Part shown: positions 20,675 through 33,093 of the stretch, one piece after another
How positions within the stretch are numbered: position 1 is the stretch's first letter
Layout: every line of letters begins with the position of its first letter
Source of the DNA: Aphanomyces cochlioides
Lineage: Eukaryota > Oomycota > Saprolegniomycetes > Saprolegniales > Verrucalvaceae
Reading direction: 5' to 3'
Assembly (NCBI GenBank): GCA_019828595.1
Contig: JAHQRK010000067.1
Location: 1 to 46,714 of the forward strand
Length of the DNA: 46,714 bases
Position numbers and translations under genes: made by a program
Notes under the pieces: model-generated
Databases searched by the model: none
Told to the model about the DNA's origin: nothing
Seen by the model: only the letters and a program-made list of their open reading frames with translations

Positions 20675-20746
20675 AGCACTTTGGCGCAGAGGAAGCGTGT
20701 TGGGCTCATAACCCAAAGGTCCTTGGATCGAAACCAAGAAGTGCTA
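20675..20746 (+). tRNA. tRNA-iMet: Initiator tRNA-Met (CAT), copy 41
   Basis: Body matches copy 1. T5 terminator, T7 second tract; 515 bp to the next start. Confidence 0.96.
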
Positions 20747-21189
20747 TCTTTTTCCCACTTTTTTTCTCCCTCCACTTTCCAACTTTTTCCATTCTCCCGC
20801 CTGCCATTTTAACGTCCGACCTGCCATGTTTACACCAATACCACGAGTCGTGGCCACTTCTTTTCATCTTTAAAAACACATCAATTTCATAGACTGCACA
20901 AGCTCGCTCGTTGAGTTTGTGTGCATGCCTCTGTTTGGCTATGAACGGCCAGAGACTTGGCCATGCTTGTGTCTGCTGAAGACTAATGTCAAGCCGAGAT
21001 GGCTGACGTGGGTAAGGCAAGAGAATGTTCGCTGTGGTGTTAGATAGCAGGGTTGTGCGGTATGAGAGTGGTGTGTAGGATATGGTTTGTGTGAGCGCGT
21101 GGTGTGTGTGAGGGGTGAAATAGTGTGTCGATGTGTGTGCGTGACGATAAAATTTTGTATTTGTGTTTGACGGGAAAACAGGAGGAAGT

Positions 21190-21261
21190 AGCACTTTGGC
21201 GCAGAGGAAGCGTGTTGGGCTCATAACCCAAAGGTCCTTGGATCGAAACCAAGAAGTGCTA
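21190..21261 (+). tRNA. tRNA-iMet: Initiator tRNA-Met (CAT), copy 42
   Basis: Body matches copy 1. T5 terminator; the AC that normally separates CCC from the T7 second tract is missing, so the two T runs are closer; 513 bp to the next start. Confidence 0.96.
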
Positions 21262-21702
21262 TCTTTTTCCCTTTTTTTCTCCCTCCACTTTCCAACTTTT
21301 TCCATTCTCCCGCCTGCCATTTTAACGTCCGACCTGCCATGTTTACACCAATACCACGAGTCGTGGCCACTTCTTTTCATCTTTAAAAACACATCAATTT
21401 CATAGACTGCACAAGCTCGCTCGTTGAGTTTGTGTGCATGCCTCTGTTTGGCTATGAACGGCCAGAGACTTGGCCATGCTTGTGTCTGCTGAAGACTAAT
21501 GTCAAGCCGAGATGGCTGACGTGGGTAAGGCAAGAGAATGTTCGCTGTGGTGTTAGATAGCAGGGTTGTGCGGTATGAGAGTGGTGTGTAGGATATGGTT
21601 TGTGTGAGCGCGTGGTGTGTGTGAGGGGTGAAATAGTGTGTCGATGTGTGTGCGTGACGATAAAATTTTGTATTTGTGTTTGACGGGAAAACAGGAGGAA
21701 GT

Positions 21703-21774
21703 AGCACTTTGGCGCAGAGGAAGCGTGTTGGGCTCATAACCCAAAGGTCCTTGGATCGAAACCAAGAAGTGCTA
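21703..21774 (+). tRNA. tRNA-iMet: Initiator tRNA-Met (CAT), copy 43
   Basis: Body matches copy 1. T5 terminator, T7 second tract. The spacer lacks one A near 21893 (TTCTCTTT for TTCATCTTT); 514 bp to the next start. Confidence 0.96.
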
Positions 21775-22216
21775 TCTTTTTCCCACTTTTTTTCTCCCTC
21801 CACTTTCCAACTTTTTCCATTCTCCCGCCTGCCATTTTAACGTCCGACCTGCCATGTTTACACCAATACCACGAGTCGTGGCCACTTCTTTTCTCTTTAA
21901 AAACACATCAATTTCATAGACTGCACAAGCTCGCTCGTTGAGTTTGTGTGCATGCCTCTGTTTGGCTATGAACGGCCAGAGACTTGGCCATGCTTGTGTC
22001 TGCTGAAGACTAATGTCAAGCCGAGATGGCTGACGTGGGTAAGGCAAGAGAATGTTCGCTGTGGTGTTAGATAGCAGGGTTGTGCGGTATGAGAGTGGTG
22101 TGTAGGATATGGTTTGTGTGAGCGCGTGGTGTGTGTGAGGGGTGAAATAGTGTGTCGATGTGTGTGCGTGACGATAAAATTTTGTATTTGTGTTTGACGG
22201 GAAAACAGGAGGAAGT

Positions 22217-22288
22217 AGCACTTTGGCGCAGAGGAAGCGTGTTGGGCTCATAACCCAAAGGTCCTTGGATCGAAACCAAGAAGTGCTA
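22217..22288 (+). tRNA. tRNA-iMet: Initiator tRNA-Met (CAT), copy 44
   Basis: Body matches copy 1. T5 terminator, T8 second tract; 516 bp to the next start. Confidence 0.96.
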
Positions 22289-22732
22289 TCTTTTTCCCAC
22301 TTTTTTTTCTCCCTCCACTTTCCAACTTTTTCCATTCTCCCGCCTGCCATTTTAACGTCCGACCTGCCATGTTTACACCAATACCACGAGTCGTGGCCAC
22401 TTCTTTTCATCTTTAAAAACACATCAATTTCATAGACTGCACAAGCTCGCTCGTTGAGTTTGTGTGCATGCCTCTGTTTGGCTATGAACGGCCAGAGACT
22501 TGGCCATGCTTGTGTCTGCTGAAGACTAATGTCAAGCCGAGATGGCTGACGTGGGTAAGGCAAGAGAATGTTCGCTGTGGTGTTAGATAGCAGGGTTGTG
22601 CGGTATGAGAGTGGTGTGTAGGATATGGTTTGTGTGAGCGCGTGGTGTGTGTGAGGGGTGAAATAGTGTGTCGATGTGTGTGCGTGACGATAAAATTTTG
22701 TATTTGTGTTTGACGGGAAAACAGGAGGAAGT

Positions 22733-22804
22733 AGCACTTTGGCGCAGAGGAAGCGTGTTGGGCTCATAACCCAAAGGTCCTTGGATCGAAACCAAGAAGT
22801 GCTA
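22733..22804 (+). tRNA. tRNA-iMet: Initiator tRNA-Met (CAT), copy 45
   Basis: Body matches copy 1. T5 terminator, short T5 second tract; 513 bp to the next start. Confidence 0.96.
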
Positions 22805-23245
22805 TCTTTTTCCCACTTTTTCTCCCTCCACTTTCCAACTTTTTCCATTCTCCCGCCTGCCATTTTAACGTCCGACCTGCCATGTTTACACCAATACCAC
22901 GAGTCGTGGCCACTTCTTTTCATCTTTAAAAACACATCAATTTCATAGACTGCACAAGCTCGCTCGTTGAGTTTGTGTGCATGCCTCTGTTTGGCTATGA
23001 ACGGCCAGAGACTTGGCCATGCTTGTGTCTGCTGAAGACTAATGTCAAGCCGAGATGGCTGACGTGGGTAAGGCAAGAGAATGTTCGCTGTGGTGTTAGA
23101 TAGCAGGGTTGTGCGGTATGAGAGTGGTGTGTAGGATATGGTTTGTGTGAGCGCGTGGTGTGTGTGAGGGGTGAAATAGTGTGTCGATGTGTGTGCGTGA
23201 CGATAAAATTTTGTATTTGTGTTTGACGGGAAAACAGGAGGAAGT

Positions 23246-23317
23246 AGCACTTTGGCGCAGAGGAAGCGTGTTGGGCTCATAACCCAAAGGTCCTTGGATC
23301 GAAACCAAGAAGTGCTA
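23246..23317 (+). tRNA. tRNA-iMet: Initiator tRNA-Met (CAT), copy 46
   Basis: Body matches copy 1. T5 terminator, T6 second tract; 514 bp to the next start. Confidence 0.96.
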
Positions 23318-23759
23318 TCTTTTTCCCACTTTTTTCTCCCTCCACTTTCCAACTTTTTCCATTCTCCCGCCTGCCATTTTAACGTCCGACCTGCCATGTT
23401 TACACCAATACCACGAGTCGTGGCCACTTCTTTTCATCTTTAAAAACACATCAATTTCATAGACTGCACAAGCTCGCTCGTTGAGTTTGTGTGCATGCCT
23501 CTGTTTGGCTATGAACGGCCAGAGACTTGGCCATGCTTGTGTCTGCTGAAGACTAATGTCAAGCCGAGATGGCTGACGTGGGTAAGGCAAGAGAATGTTC
23601 GCTGTGGTGTTAGATAGCAGGGTTGTGCGGTATGAGAGTGGTGTGTAGGATATGGTTTGTGTGAGCGCGTGGTGTGTGTGAGGGGTGAAATAGTGTGTCG
23701 ATGTGTGTGCGTGACGATAAAATTTTGTATTTGTGTTTGACGGGAAAACAGGAGGAAGT

Positions 23760-23831
23760 AGCACTTTGGCGCAGAGGAAGCGTGTTGGGCTCATAACCCA
23801 AAGGTCCTTGGATCGAAACCAAGAAGTGCTA
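23760..23831 (+). tRNA. tRNA-iMet: Initiator tRNA-Met (CAT), copy 47
   Basis: Body matches copy 1. T5 terminator, T7 second tract. The spacer has an extra T near 23895 (CATTTTTAACG); 516 bp to the next start. Confidence 0.96.
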
Positions 23832-24275
23832 TCTTTTTCCCACTTTTTTTCTCCCTCCACTTTCCAACTTTTTCCATTCTCCCGCCTGCCATTTTTAACG
23901 TCCGACCTGCCATGTTTACACCAATACCACGAGTCGTGGCCACTTCTTTTCATCTTTAAAAACACATCAATTTCATAGACTGCACAAGCTCGCTCGTTGA
24001 GTTTGTGTGCATGCCTCTGTTTGGCTATGAACGGCCAGAGACTTGGCCATGCTTGTGTCTGCTGAAGACTAATGTCAAGCCGAGATGGCTGACGTGGGTA
24101 AGGCAAGAGAATGTTCGCTGTGGTGTTAGATAGCAGGGTTGTGCGGTATGAGAGTGGTGTGTAGGATATGGTTTGTGTGAGCGCGTGGTGTGTGTGAGGG
24201 GTGAAATAGTGTGTCGATGTGTGTGCGTGACGATAAAATTTTGTATTTGTGTTTGACGGGAAAACAGGAGGAAGT

Positions 24276-24347
24276 AGCACTTTGGCGCAGAGGAAGCGTG
24301 TTGGGCTCATAACCCAAAGGTCCTTGGATCGAAACCAAGAAGTGCTA
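24276..24347 (+). tRNA. tRNA-iMet: Initiator tRNA-Met (CAT), copy 48
   Basis: Body matches copy 1. T5 terminator, long T10 second tract; 518 bp to the next start. Confidence 0.96.
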
Positions 24348-24793
24348 TCTTTTTCCCACTTTTTTTTTTCTCCCTCCACTTTCCAACTTTTTCCATTCTC
24401 CCGCCTGCCATTTTAACGTCCGACCTGCCATGTTTACACCAATACCACGAGTCGTGGCCACTTCTTTTCATCTTTAAAAACACATCAATTTCATAGACTG
24501 CACAAGCTCGCTCGTTGAGTTTGTGTGCATGCCTCTGTTTGGCTATGAACGGCCAGAGACTTGGCCATGCTTGTGTCTGCTGAAGACTAATGTCAAGCCG
24601 AGATGGCTGACGTGGGTAAGGCAAGAGAATGTTCGCTGTGGTGTTAGATAGCAGGGTTGTGCGGTATGAGAGTGGTGTGTAGGATATGGTTTGTGTGAGC
24701 GCGTGGTGTGTGTGAGGGGTGAAATAGTGTGTCGATGTGTGTGCGTGACGATAAAATTTTGTATTTGTGTTTGACGGGAAAACAGGAGGAAGT

Positions 24794-24865
24794 AGCACTT
24801 TGGCGCAGAGGAAGCGTGTTGGGCTCATAACCCAAAGGTCCTTGGATCGAAACCAAGAAGTGCTA
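24794..24865 (+). tRNA. tRNA-iMet: Initiator tRNA-Met (CAT), copy 49
   Basis: Body matches copy 1. T5 terminator, short T5 second tract; 513 bp to the next start. Confidence 0.96.
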
Positions 24866-25306
24866 TCTTTTTCCCACTTTTTCTCCCTCCACTTTCCAAC
24901 TTTTTCCATTCTCCCGCCTGCCATTTTAACGTCCGACCTGCCATGTTTACACCAATACCACGAGTCGTGGCCACTTCTTTTCATCTTTAAAAACACATCA
25001 ATTTCATAGACTGCACAAGCTCGCTCGTTGAGTTTGTGTGCATGCCTCTGTTTGGCTATGAACGGCCAGAGACTTGGCCATGCTTGTGTCTGCTGAAGAC
25101 TAATGTCAAGCCGAGATGGCTGACGTGGGTAAGGCAAGAGAATGTTCGCTGTGGTGTTAGATAGCAGGGTTGTGCGGTATGAGAGTGGTGTGTAGGATAT
25201 GGTTTGTGTGAGCGCGTGGTGTGTGTGAGGGGTGAAATAGTGTGTCGATGTGTGTGCGTGACGATAAAATTTTGTATTTGTGTTTGACGGGAAAACAGGA
25301 GGAAGT

Positions 25307-25378
25307 AGCACTTTGGCGCAGAGGAAGCGTGTTGGGCTCATAACCCAAAGGTCCTTGGATCGAAACCAAGAAGTGCTA
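25307..25378 (+). tRNA. tRNA-iMet: Initiator tRNA-Met (CAT), copy 50
   Basis: Body matches copy 1. T5 terminator, T7 second tract; 515 bp to the next start. Confidence 0.96.
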
Positions 25379-25821
25379 TCTTTTTCCCACTTTTTTTCTC
25401 CCTCCACTTTCCAACTTTTTCCATTCTCCCGCCTGCCATTTTAACGTCCGACCTGCCATGTTTACACCAATACCACGAGTCGTGGCCACTTCTTTTCATC
25501 TTTAAAAACACATCAATTTCATAGACTGCACAAGCTCGCTCGTTGAGTTTGTGTGCATGCCTCTGTTTGGCTATGAACGGCCAGAGACTTGGCCATGCTT
25601 GTGTCTGCTGAAGACTAATGTCAAGCCGAGATGGCTGACGTGGGTAAGGCAAGAGAATGTTCGCTGTGGTGTTAGATAGCAGGGTTGTGCGGTATGAGAG
25701 TGGTGTGTAGGATATGGTTTGTGTGAGCGCGTGGTGTGTGTGAGGGGTGAAATAGTGTGTCGATGTGTGTGCGTGACGATAAAATTTTGTATTTGTGTTT
25801 GACGGGAAAACAGGAGGAAGT

Positions 25822-25893
25822 AGCACTTTGGCGCAGAGGAAGCGTGTTGGGCTCATAACCCAAAGGTCCTTGGATCGAAACCAAGAAGTGCTA
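25822..25893 (+). tRNA. tRNA-iMet: Initiator tRNA-Met (CAT), copy 51
   Basis: Body matches copy 1. T5 terminator, T7 second tract; 515 bp to the next start. Confidence 0.96.
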
Positions 25894-26336
25894 TCTTTTT
25901 CCCACTTTTTTTCTCCCTCCACTTTCCAACTTTTTCCATTCTCCCGCCTGCCATTTTAACGTCCGACCTGCCATGTTTACACCAATACCACGAGTCGTGG
26001 CCACTTCTTTTCATCTTTAAAAACACATCAATTTCATAGACTGCACAAGCTCGCTCGTTGAGTTTGTGTGCATGCCTCTGTTTGGCTATGAACGGCCAGA
26101 GACTTGGCCATGCTTGTGTCTGCTGAAGACTAATGTCAAGCCGAGATGGCTGACGTGGGTAAGGCAAGAGAATGTTCGCTGTGGTGTTAGATAGCAGGGT
26201 TGTGCGGTATGAGAGTGGTGTGTAGGATATGGTTTGTGTGAGCGCGTGGTGTGTGTGAGGGGTGAAATAGTGTGTCGATGTGTGTGCGTGACGATAAAAT
26301 TTTGTATTTGTGTTTGACGGGAAAACAGGAGGAAGT

Positions 26337-26408
26337 AGCACTTTGGCGCAGAGGAAGCGTGTTGGGCTCATAACCCAAAGGTCCTTGGATCGAAACCAAG
26401 AAGTGCTA
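26337..26408 (+). tRNA. tRNA-iMet: Initiator tRNA-Met (CAT), copy 52
   Basis: Body matches copy 1. T5 terminator, T7 second tract; 515 bp to the next start. Confidence 0.96.
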
Positions 26409-26851
26409 TCTTTTTCCCACTTTTTTTCTCCCTCCACTTTCCAACTTTTTCCATTCTCCCGCCTGCCATTTTAACGTCCGACCTGCCATGTTTACACCAA
26501 TACCACGAGTCGTGGCCACTTCTTTTCATCTTTAAAAACACATCAATTTCATAGACTGCACAAGCTCGCTCGTTGAGTTTGTGTGCATGCCTCTGTTTGG
26601 CTATGAACGGCCAGAGACTTGGCCATGCTTGTGTCTGCTGAAGACTAATGTCAAGCCGAGATGGCTGACGTGGGTAAGGCAAGAGAATGTTCGCTGTGGT
26701 GTTAGATAGCAGGGTTGTGCGGTATGAGAGTGGTGTGTAGGATATGGTTTGTGTGAGCGCGTGGTGTGTGTGAGGGGTGAAATAGTGTGTCGATGTGTGT
26801 GCGTGACGATAAAATTTTGTATTTGTGTTTGACGGGAAAACAGGAGGAAGT

Positions 26852-26923
26852 AGCACTTTGGCGCAGAGGAAGCGTGTTGGGCTCATAACCCAAAGGTCCT
26901 TGGATCGAAACCAAGAAGTGCTA
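26852..26923 (+). tRNA. tRNA-iMet: Initiator tRNA-Met (CAT), copy 53
   Basis: Body matches copy 1. T5 terminator, T6 second tract; 514 bp to the next start. Confidence 0.96.
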
Positions 26924-27365
26924 TCTTTTTCCCACTTTTTTCTCCCTCCACTTTCCAACTTTTTCCATTCTCCCGCCTGCCATTTTAACGTCCGACCTGC
27001 CATGTTTACACCAATACCACGAGTCGTGGCCACTTCTTTTCATCTTTAAAAACACATCAATTTCATAGACTGCACAAGCTCGCTCGTTGAGTTTGTGTGC
27101 ATGCCTCTGTTTGGCTATGAACGGCCAGAGACTTGGCCATGCTTGTGTCTGCTGAAGACTAATGTCAAGCCGAGATGGCTGACGTGGGTAAGGCAAGAGA
27201 ATGTTCGCTGTGGTGTTAGATAGCAGGGTTGTGCGGTATGAGAGTGGTGTGTAGGATATGGTTTGTGTGAGCGCGTGGTGTGTGTGAGGGGTGAAATAGT
27301 GTGTCGATGTGTGTGCGTGACGATAAAATTTTGTATTTGTGTTTGACGGGAAAACAGGAGGAAGT

Positions 27366-27437
27366 AGCACTTTGGCGCAGAGGAAGCGTGTTGGGCTCAT
27401 AACCCAAAGGTCCTTGGATCGAAACCAAGAAGTGCTA
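27366..27437 (+). tRNA. tRNA-iMet: Initiator tRNA-Met (CAT), copy 54
   Basis: Body matches copy 1. T5 terminator, T7 second tract; 515 bp to the next start. Confidence 0.96.
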
Positions 27438-27880
27438 TCTTTTTCCCACTTTTTTTCTCCCTCCACTTTCCAACTTTTTCCATTCTCCCGCCTGCCATTT
27501 TAACGTCCGACCTGCCATGTTTACACCAATACCACGAGTCGTGGCCACTTCTTTTCATCTTTAAAAACACATCAATTTCATAGACTGCACAAGCTCGCTC
27601 GTTGAGTTTGTGTGCATGCCTCTGTTTGGCTATGAACGGCCAGAGACTTGGCCATGCTTGTGTCTGCTGAAGACTAATGTCAAGCCGAGATGGCTGACGT
27701 GGGTAAGGCAAGAGAATGTTCGCTGTGGTGTTAGATAGCAGGGTTGTGCGGTATGAGAGTGGTGTGTAGGATATGGTTTGTGTGAGCGCGTGGTGTGTGT
27801 GAGGGGTGAAATAGTGTGTCGATGTGTGTGCGTGACGATAAAATTTTGTATTTGTGTTTGACGGGAAAACAGGAGGAAGT

Positions 27881-27952
27881 AGCACTTTGGCGCAGAGGAA
27901 GCGTGTTGGGCTCATAACCCAAAGGTCCTTGGATCGAAACCAAGAAGTGCTA
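27881..27952 (+). tRNA. tRNA-iMet: Initiator tRNA-Met (CAT), copy 55
   Basis: Body matches copy 1. T5 terminator, short T5 second tract; 513 bp to the next start. Confidence 0.96.
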
Positions 27953-28393
27953 TCTTTTTCCCACTTTTTCTCCCTCCACTTTCCAACTTTTTCCATTCTC
28001 CCGCCTGCCATTTTAACGTCCGACCTGCCATGTTTACACCAATACCACGAGTCGTGGCCACTTCTTTTCATCTTTAAAAACACATCAATTTCATAGACTG
28101 CACAAGCTCGCTCGTTGAGTTTGTGTGCATGCCTCTGTTTGGCTATGAACGGCCAGAGACTTGGCCATGCTTGTGTCTGCTGAAGACTAATGTCAAGCCG
28201 AGATGGCTGACGTGGGTAAGGCAAGAGAATGTTCGCTGTGGTGTTAGATAGCAGGGTTGTGCGGTATGAGAGTGGTGTGTAGGATATGGTTTGTGTGAGC
28301 GCGTGGTGTGTGTGAGGGGTGAAATAGTGTGTCGATGTGTGTGCGTGACGATAAAATTTTGTATTTGTGTTTGACGGGAAAACAGGAGGAAGT

Positions 28394-28465
28394 AGCACTT
28401 TGGCGCAGAGGAAGCGTGTTGGGCTCATAACCCAAAGGTCCTTGGATCGAAACCAAGAAGTGCTA
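28394..28465 (+). tRNA. tRNA-iMet: Initiator tRNA-Met (CAT), copy 56
   Basis: Body matches copy 1. T5 terminator, T8 second tract; 516 bp to the next start. Confidence 0.96.
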
Positions 28466-28909
28466 TCTTTTTCCCACTTTTTTTTCTCCCTCCACTTTCC
28501 AACTTTTTCCATTCTCCCGCCTGCCATTTTAACGTCCGACCTGCCATGTTTACACCAATACCACGAGTCGTGGCCACTTCTTTTCATCTTTAAAAACACA
28601 TCAATTTCATAGACTGCACAAGCTCGCTCGTTGAGTTTGTGTGCATGCCTCTGTTTGGCTATGAACGGCCAGAGACTTGGCCATGCTTGTGTCTGCTGAA
28701 GACTAATGTCAAGCCGAGATGGCTGACGTGGGTAAGGCAAGAGAATGTTCGCTGTGGTGTTAGATAGCAGGGTTGTGCGGTATGAGAGTGGTGTGTAGGA
28801 TATGGTTTGTGTGAGCGCGTGGTGTGTGTGAGGGGTGAAATAGTGTGTCGATGTGTGTGCGTGACGATAAAATTTTGTATTTGTGTTTGACGGGAAAACA
28901 GGAGGAAGT

Positions 28910-28981
28910 AGCACTTTGGCGCAGAGGAAGCGTGTTGGGCTCATAACCCAAAGGTCCTTGGATCGAAACCAAGAAGTGCTA
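28910..28981 (+). tRNA. tRNA-iMet: Initiator tRNA-Met (CAT), copy 57
   Basis: Body matches copy 1. T5 terminator, T6 second tract; 514 bp to the next start. Confidence 0.96.
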
Positions 28982-29423
28982 TCTTTTTCCCACTTTTTTC
29001 TCCCTCCACTTTCCAACTTTTTCCATTCTCCCGCCTGCCATTTTAACGTCCGACCTGCCATGTTTACACCAATACCACGAGTCGTGGCCACTTCTTTTCA
29101 TCTTTAAAAACACATCAATTTCATAGACTGCACAAGCTCGCTCGTTGAGTTTGTGTGCATGCCTCTGTTTGGCTATGAACGGCCAGAGACTTGGCCATGC
29201 TTGTGTCTGCTGAAGACTAATGTCAAGCCGAGATGGCTGACGTGGGTAAGGCAAGAGAATGTTCGCTGTGGTGTTAGATAGCAGGGTTGTGCGGTATGAG
29301 AGTGGTGTGTAGGATATGGTTTGTGTGAGCGCGTGGTGTGTGTGAGGGGTGAAATAGTGTGTCGATGTGTGTGCGTGACGATAAAATTTTGTATTTGTGT
29401 TTGACGGGAAAACAGGAGGAAGT

Positions 29424-29495
29424 AGCACTTTGGCGCAGAGGAAGCGTGTTGGGCTCATAACCCAAAGGTCCTTGGATCGAAACCAAGAAGTGCTA
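29424..29495 (+). tRNA. tRNA-iMet: Initiator tRNA-Met (CAT), copy 58
   Basis: Body matches copy 1. T5 terminator, T6 second tract; 514 bp to the next start. Confidence 0.96.
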
Positions 29496-29937
29496 TCTTT
29501 TTCCCACTTTTTTCTCCCTCCACTTTCCAACTTTTTCCATTCTCCCGCCTGCCATTTTAACGTCCGACCTGCCATGTTTACACCAATACCACGAGTCGTG
29601 GCCACTTCTTTTCATCTTTAAAAACACATCAATTTCATAGACTGCACAAGCTCGCTCGTTGAGTTTGTGTGCATGCCTCTGTTTGGCTATGAACGGCCAG
29701 AGACTTGGCCATGCTTGTGTCTGCTGAAGACTAATGTCAAGCCGAGATGGCTGACGTGGGTAAGGCAAGAGAATGTTCGCTGTGGTGTTAGATAGCAGGG
29801 TTGTGCGGTATGAGAGTGGTGTGTAGGATATGGTTTGTGTGAGCGCGTGGTGTGTGTGAGGGGTGAAATAGTGTGTCGATGTGTGTGCGTGACGATAAAA
29901 TTTTGTATTTGTGTTTGACGGGAAAACAGGAGGAAGT

Positions 29938-30009
29938 AGCACTTTGGCGCAGAGGAAGCGTGTTGGGCTCATAACCCAAAGGTCCTTGGATCGAAACCAA
30001 GAAGTGCTA
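29938..30009 (+). tRNA. tRNA-iMet: Initiator tRNA-Met (CAT), copy 59
   Basis: Body matches copy 1. T5 terminator, T7 second tract; 515 bp to the next start. Confidence 0.96.
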
Positions 30010-30452
30010 TCTTTTTCCCACTTTTTTTCTCCCTCCACTTTCCAACTTTTTCCATTCTCCCGCCTGCCATTTTAACGTCCGACCTGCCATGTTTACACCA
30101 ATACCACGAGTCGTGGCCACTTCTTTTCATCTTTAAAAACACATCAATTTCATAGACTGCACAAGCTCGCTCGTTGAGTTTGTGTGCATGCCTCTGTTTG
30201 GCTATGAACGGCCAGAGACTTGGCCATGCTTGTGTCTGCTGAAGACTAATGTCAAGCCGAGATGGCTGACGTGGGTAAGGCAAGAGAATGTTCGCTGTGG
30301 TGTTAGATAGCAGGGTTGTGCGGTATGAGAGTGGTGTGTAGGATATGGTTTGTGTGAGCGCGTGGTGTGTGTGAGGGGTGAAATAGTGTGTCGATGTGTG
30401 TGCGTGACGATAAAATTTTGTATTTGTGTTTGACGGGAAAACAGGAGGAAGT

Positions 30453-30524
30453 AGCACTTTGGCGCAGAGGAAGCGTGTTGGGCTCATAACCCAAAGGTCC
30501 TTGGATCGAAACCAAGAAGTGCTA
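30453..30524 (+). tRNA. tRNA-iMet: Initiator tRNA-Met (CAT), copy 60
   Basis: Body matches copy 1. T5 terminator, T6 second tract; 514 bp to the next start. Confidence 0.96.
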
Positions 30525-30966
30525 TCTTTTTCCCACTTTTTTCTCCCTCCACTTTCCAACTTTTTCCATTCTCCCGCCTGCCATTTTAACGTCCGACCTG
30601 CCATGTTTACACCAATACCACGAGTCGTGGCCACTTCTTTTCATCTTTAAAAACACATCAATTTCATAGACTGCACAAGCTCGCTCGTTGAGTTTGTGTG
30701 CATGCCTCTGTTTGGCTATGAACGGCCAGAGACTTGGCCATGCTTGTGTCTGCTGAAGACTAATGTCAAGCCGAGATGGCTGACGTGGGTAAGGCAAGAG
30801 AATGTTCGCTGTGGTGTTAGATAGCAGGGTTGTGCGGTATGAGAGTGGTGTGTAGGATATGGTTTGTGTGAGCGCGTGGTGTGTGTGAGGGGTGAAATAG
30901 TGTGTCGATGTGTGTGCGTGACGATAAAATTTTGTATTTGTGTTTGACGGGAAAACAGGAGGAAGT

Positions 30967-31038
30967 AGCACTTTGGCGCAGAGGAAGCGTGTTGGGCTCA
31001 TAACCCAAAGGTCCTTGGATCGAAACCAAGAAGTGCTA
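30967..31038 (+). tRNA. tRNA-iMet: Initiator tRNA-Met (CAT), copy 61
   Basis: Body matches copy 1. T5 terminator, T6 second tract; 514 bp to the next start. Confidence 0.96.
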
Positions 31039-31480
31039 TCTTTTTCCCACTTTTTTCTCCCTCCACTTTCCAACTTTTTCCATTCTCCCGCCTGCCATTT
31101 TAACGTCCGACCTGCCATGTTTACACCAATACCACGAGTCGTGGCCACTTCTTTTCATCTTTAAAAACACATCAATTTCATAGACTGCACAAGCTCGCTC
31201 GTTGAGTTTGTGTGCATGCCTCTGTTTGGCTATGAACGGCCAGAGACTTGGCCATGCTTGTGTCTGCTGAAGACTAATGTCAAGCCGAGATGGCTGACGT
31301 GGGTAAGGCAAGAGAATGTTCGCTGTGGTGTTAGATAGCAGGGTTGTGCGGTATGAGAGTGGTGTGTAGGATATGGTTTGTGTGAGCGCGTGGTGTGTGT
31401 GAGGGGTGAAATAGTGTGTCGATGTGTGTGCGTGACGATAAAATTTTGTATTTGTGTTTGACGGGAAAACAGGAGGAAGT

Positions 31481-31552
31481 AGCACTTTGGCGCAGAGGAA
31501 GCGTGTTGGGCTCATAACCCAAAGGTCCTTGGATCGAAACCAAGAAGTGCTA
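31481..31552 (+). tRNA. tRNA-iMet: Initiator tRNA-Met (CAT), copy 62
   Basis: Body matches copy 1. Shorter T4 terminator, T6 second tract; 513 bp to the next start. Confidence 0.95.
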
Positions 31553-31993
31553 TCTTTTCCCACTTTTTTCTCCCTCCACTTTCCAACTTTTTCCATTCTC
31601 CCGCCTGCCATTTTAACGTCCGACCTGCCATGTTTACACCAATACCACGAGTCGTGGCCACTTCTTTTCATCTTTAAAAACACATCAATTTCATAGACTG
31701 CACAAGCTCGCTCGTTGAGTTTGTGTGCATGCCTCTGTTTGGCTATGAACGGCCAGAGACTTGGCCATGCTTGTGTCTGCTGAAGACTAATGTCAAGCCG
31801 AGATGGCTGACGTGGGTAAGGCAAGAGAATGTTCGCTGTGGTGTTAGATAGCAGGGTTGTGCGGTATGAGAGTGGTGTGTAGGATATGGTTTGTGTGAGC
31901 GCGTGGTGTGTGTGAGGGGTGAAATAGTGTGTCGATGTGTGTGCGTGACGATAAAATTTTGTATTTGTGTTTGACGGGAAAACAGGAGGAAGT

Positions 31994-32065
31994 AGCACTT
32001 TGGCGCAGAGGAAGCGTGTTGGGCTCATAACCCAAAGGTCCTTGGATCGAAACCAAGAAGTGCTA
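31994..32065 (+). tRNA. tRNA-iMet: Initiator tRNA-Met (CAT), copy 63
   Basis: Body matches copy 1. T5 terminator, short T5 second tract; 513 bp to the next start. Confidence 0.96.
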
Positions 32066-32506
32066 TCTTTTTCCCACTTTTTCTCCCTCCACTTTCCAAC
32101 TTTTTCCATTCTCCCGCCTGCCATTTTAACGTCCGACCTGCCATGTTTACACCAATACCACGAGTCGTGGCCACTTCTTTTCATCTTTAAAAACACATCA
32201 ATTTCATAGACTGCACAAGCTCGCTCGTTGAGTTTGTGTGCATGCCTCTGTTTGGCTATGAACGGCCAGAGACTTGGCCATGCTTGTGTCTGCTGAAGAC
32301 TAATGTCAAGCCGAGATGGCTGACGTGGGTAAGGCAAGAGAATGTTCGCTGTGGTGTTAGATAGCAGGGTTGTGCGGTATGAGAGTGGTGTGTAGGATAT
32401 GGTTTGTGTGAGCGCGTGGTGTGTGTGAGGGGTGAAATAGTGTGTCGATGTGTGTGCGTGACGATAAAATTTTGTATTTGTGTTTGACGGGAAAACAGGA
32501 GGAAGT

Positions 32507-32578
32507 AGCACTTTGGCGCAGAGGAAGCGTGTTGGGCTCATAACCCAAAGGTCCTTGGATCGAAACCAAGAAGTGCTA
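32507..32578 (+). tRNA. tRNA-iMet: Initiator tRNA-Met (CAT), copy 64
   Basis: Body matches copy 1. T5 terminator, T7 second tract; 515 bp to the next start. Confidence 0.96.
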
Positions 32579-33021
32579 TCTTTTTCCCACTTTTTTTCTC
32601 CCTCCACTTTCCAACTTTTTCCATTCTCCCGCCTGCCATTTTAACGTCCGACCTGCCATGTTTACACCAATACCACGAGTCGTGGCCACTTCTTTTCATC
32701 TTTAAAAACACATCAATTTCATAGACTGCACAAGCTCGCTCGTTGAGTTTGTGTGCATGCCTCTGTTTGGCTATGAACGGCCAGAGACTTGGCCATGCTT
32801 GTGTCTGCTGAAGACTAATGTCAAGCCGAGATGGCTGACGTGGGTAAGGCAAGAGAATGTTCGCTGTGGTGTTAGATAGCAGGGTTGTGCGGTATGAGAG
32901 TGGTGTGTAGGATATGGTTTGTGTGAGCGCGTGGTGTGTGTGAGGGGTGAAATAGTGTGTCGATGTGTGTGCGTGACGATAAAATTTTGTATTTGTGTTT
33001 GACGGGAAAACAGGAGGAAGT

Positions 33022-33093
33022 AGCACTTTGGCGCAGAGGAAGCGTGTTGGGCTCATAACCCAAAGGTCCTTGGATCGAAACCAAGAAGTGCTA
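33022..33093 (+). tRNA. tRNA-iMet: Initiator tRNA-Met (CAT), copy 65
   Basis: Body matches copy 1. T5 terminator, T6 second tract; 514 bp to the next start. Confidence 0.96.
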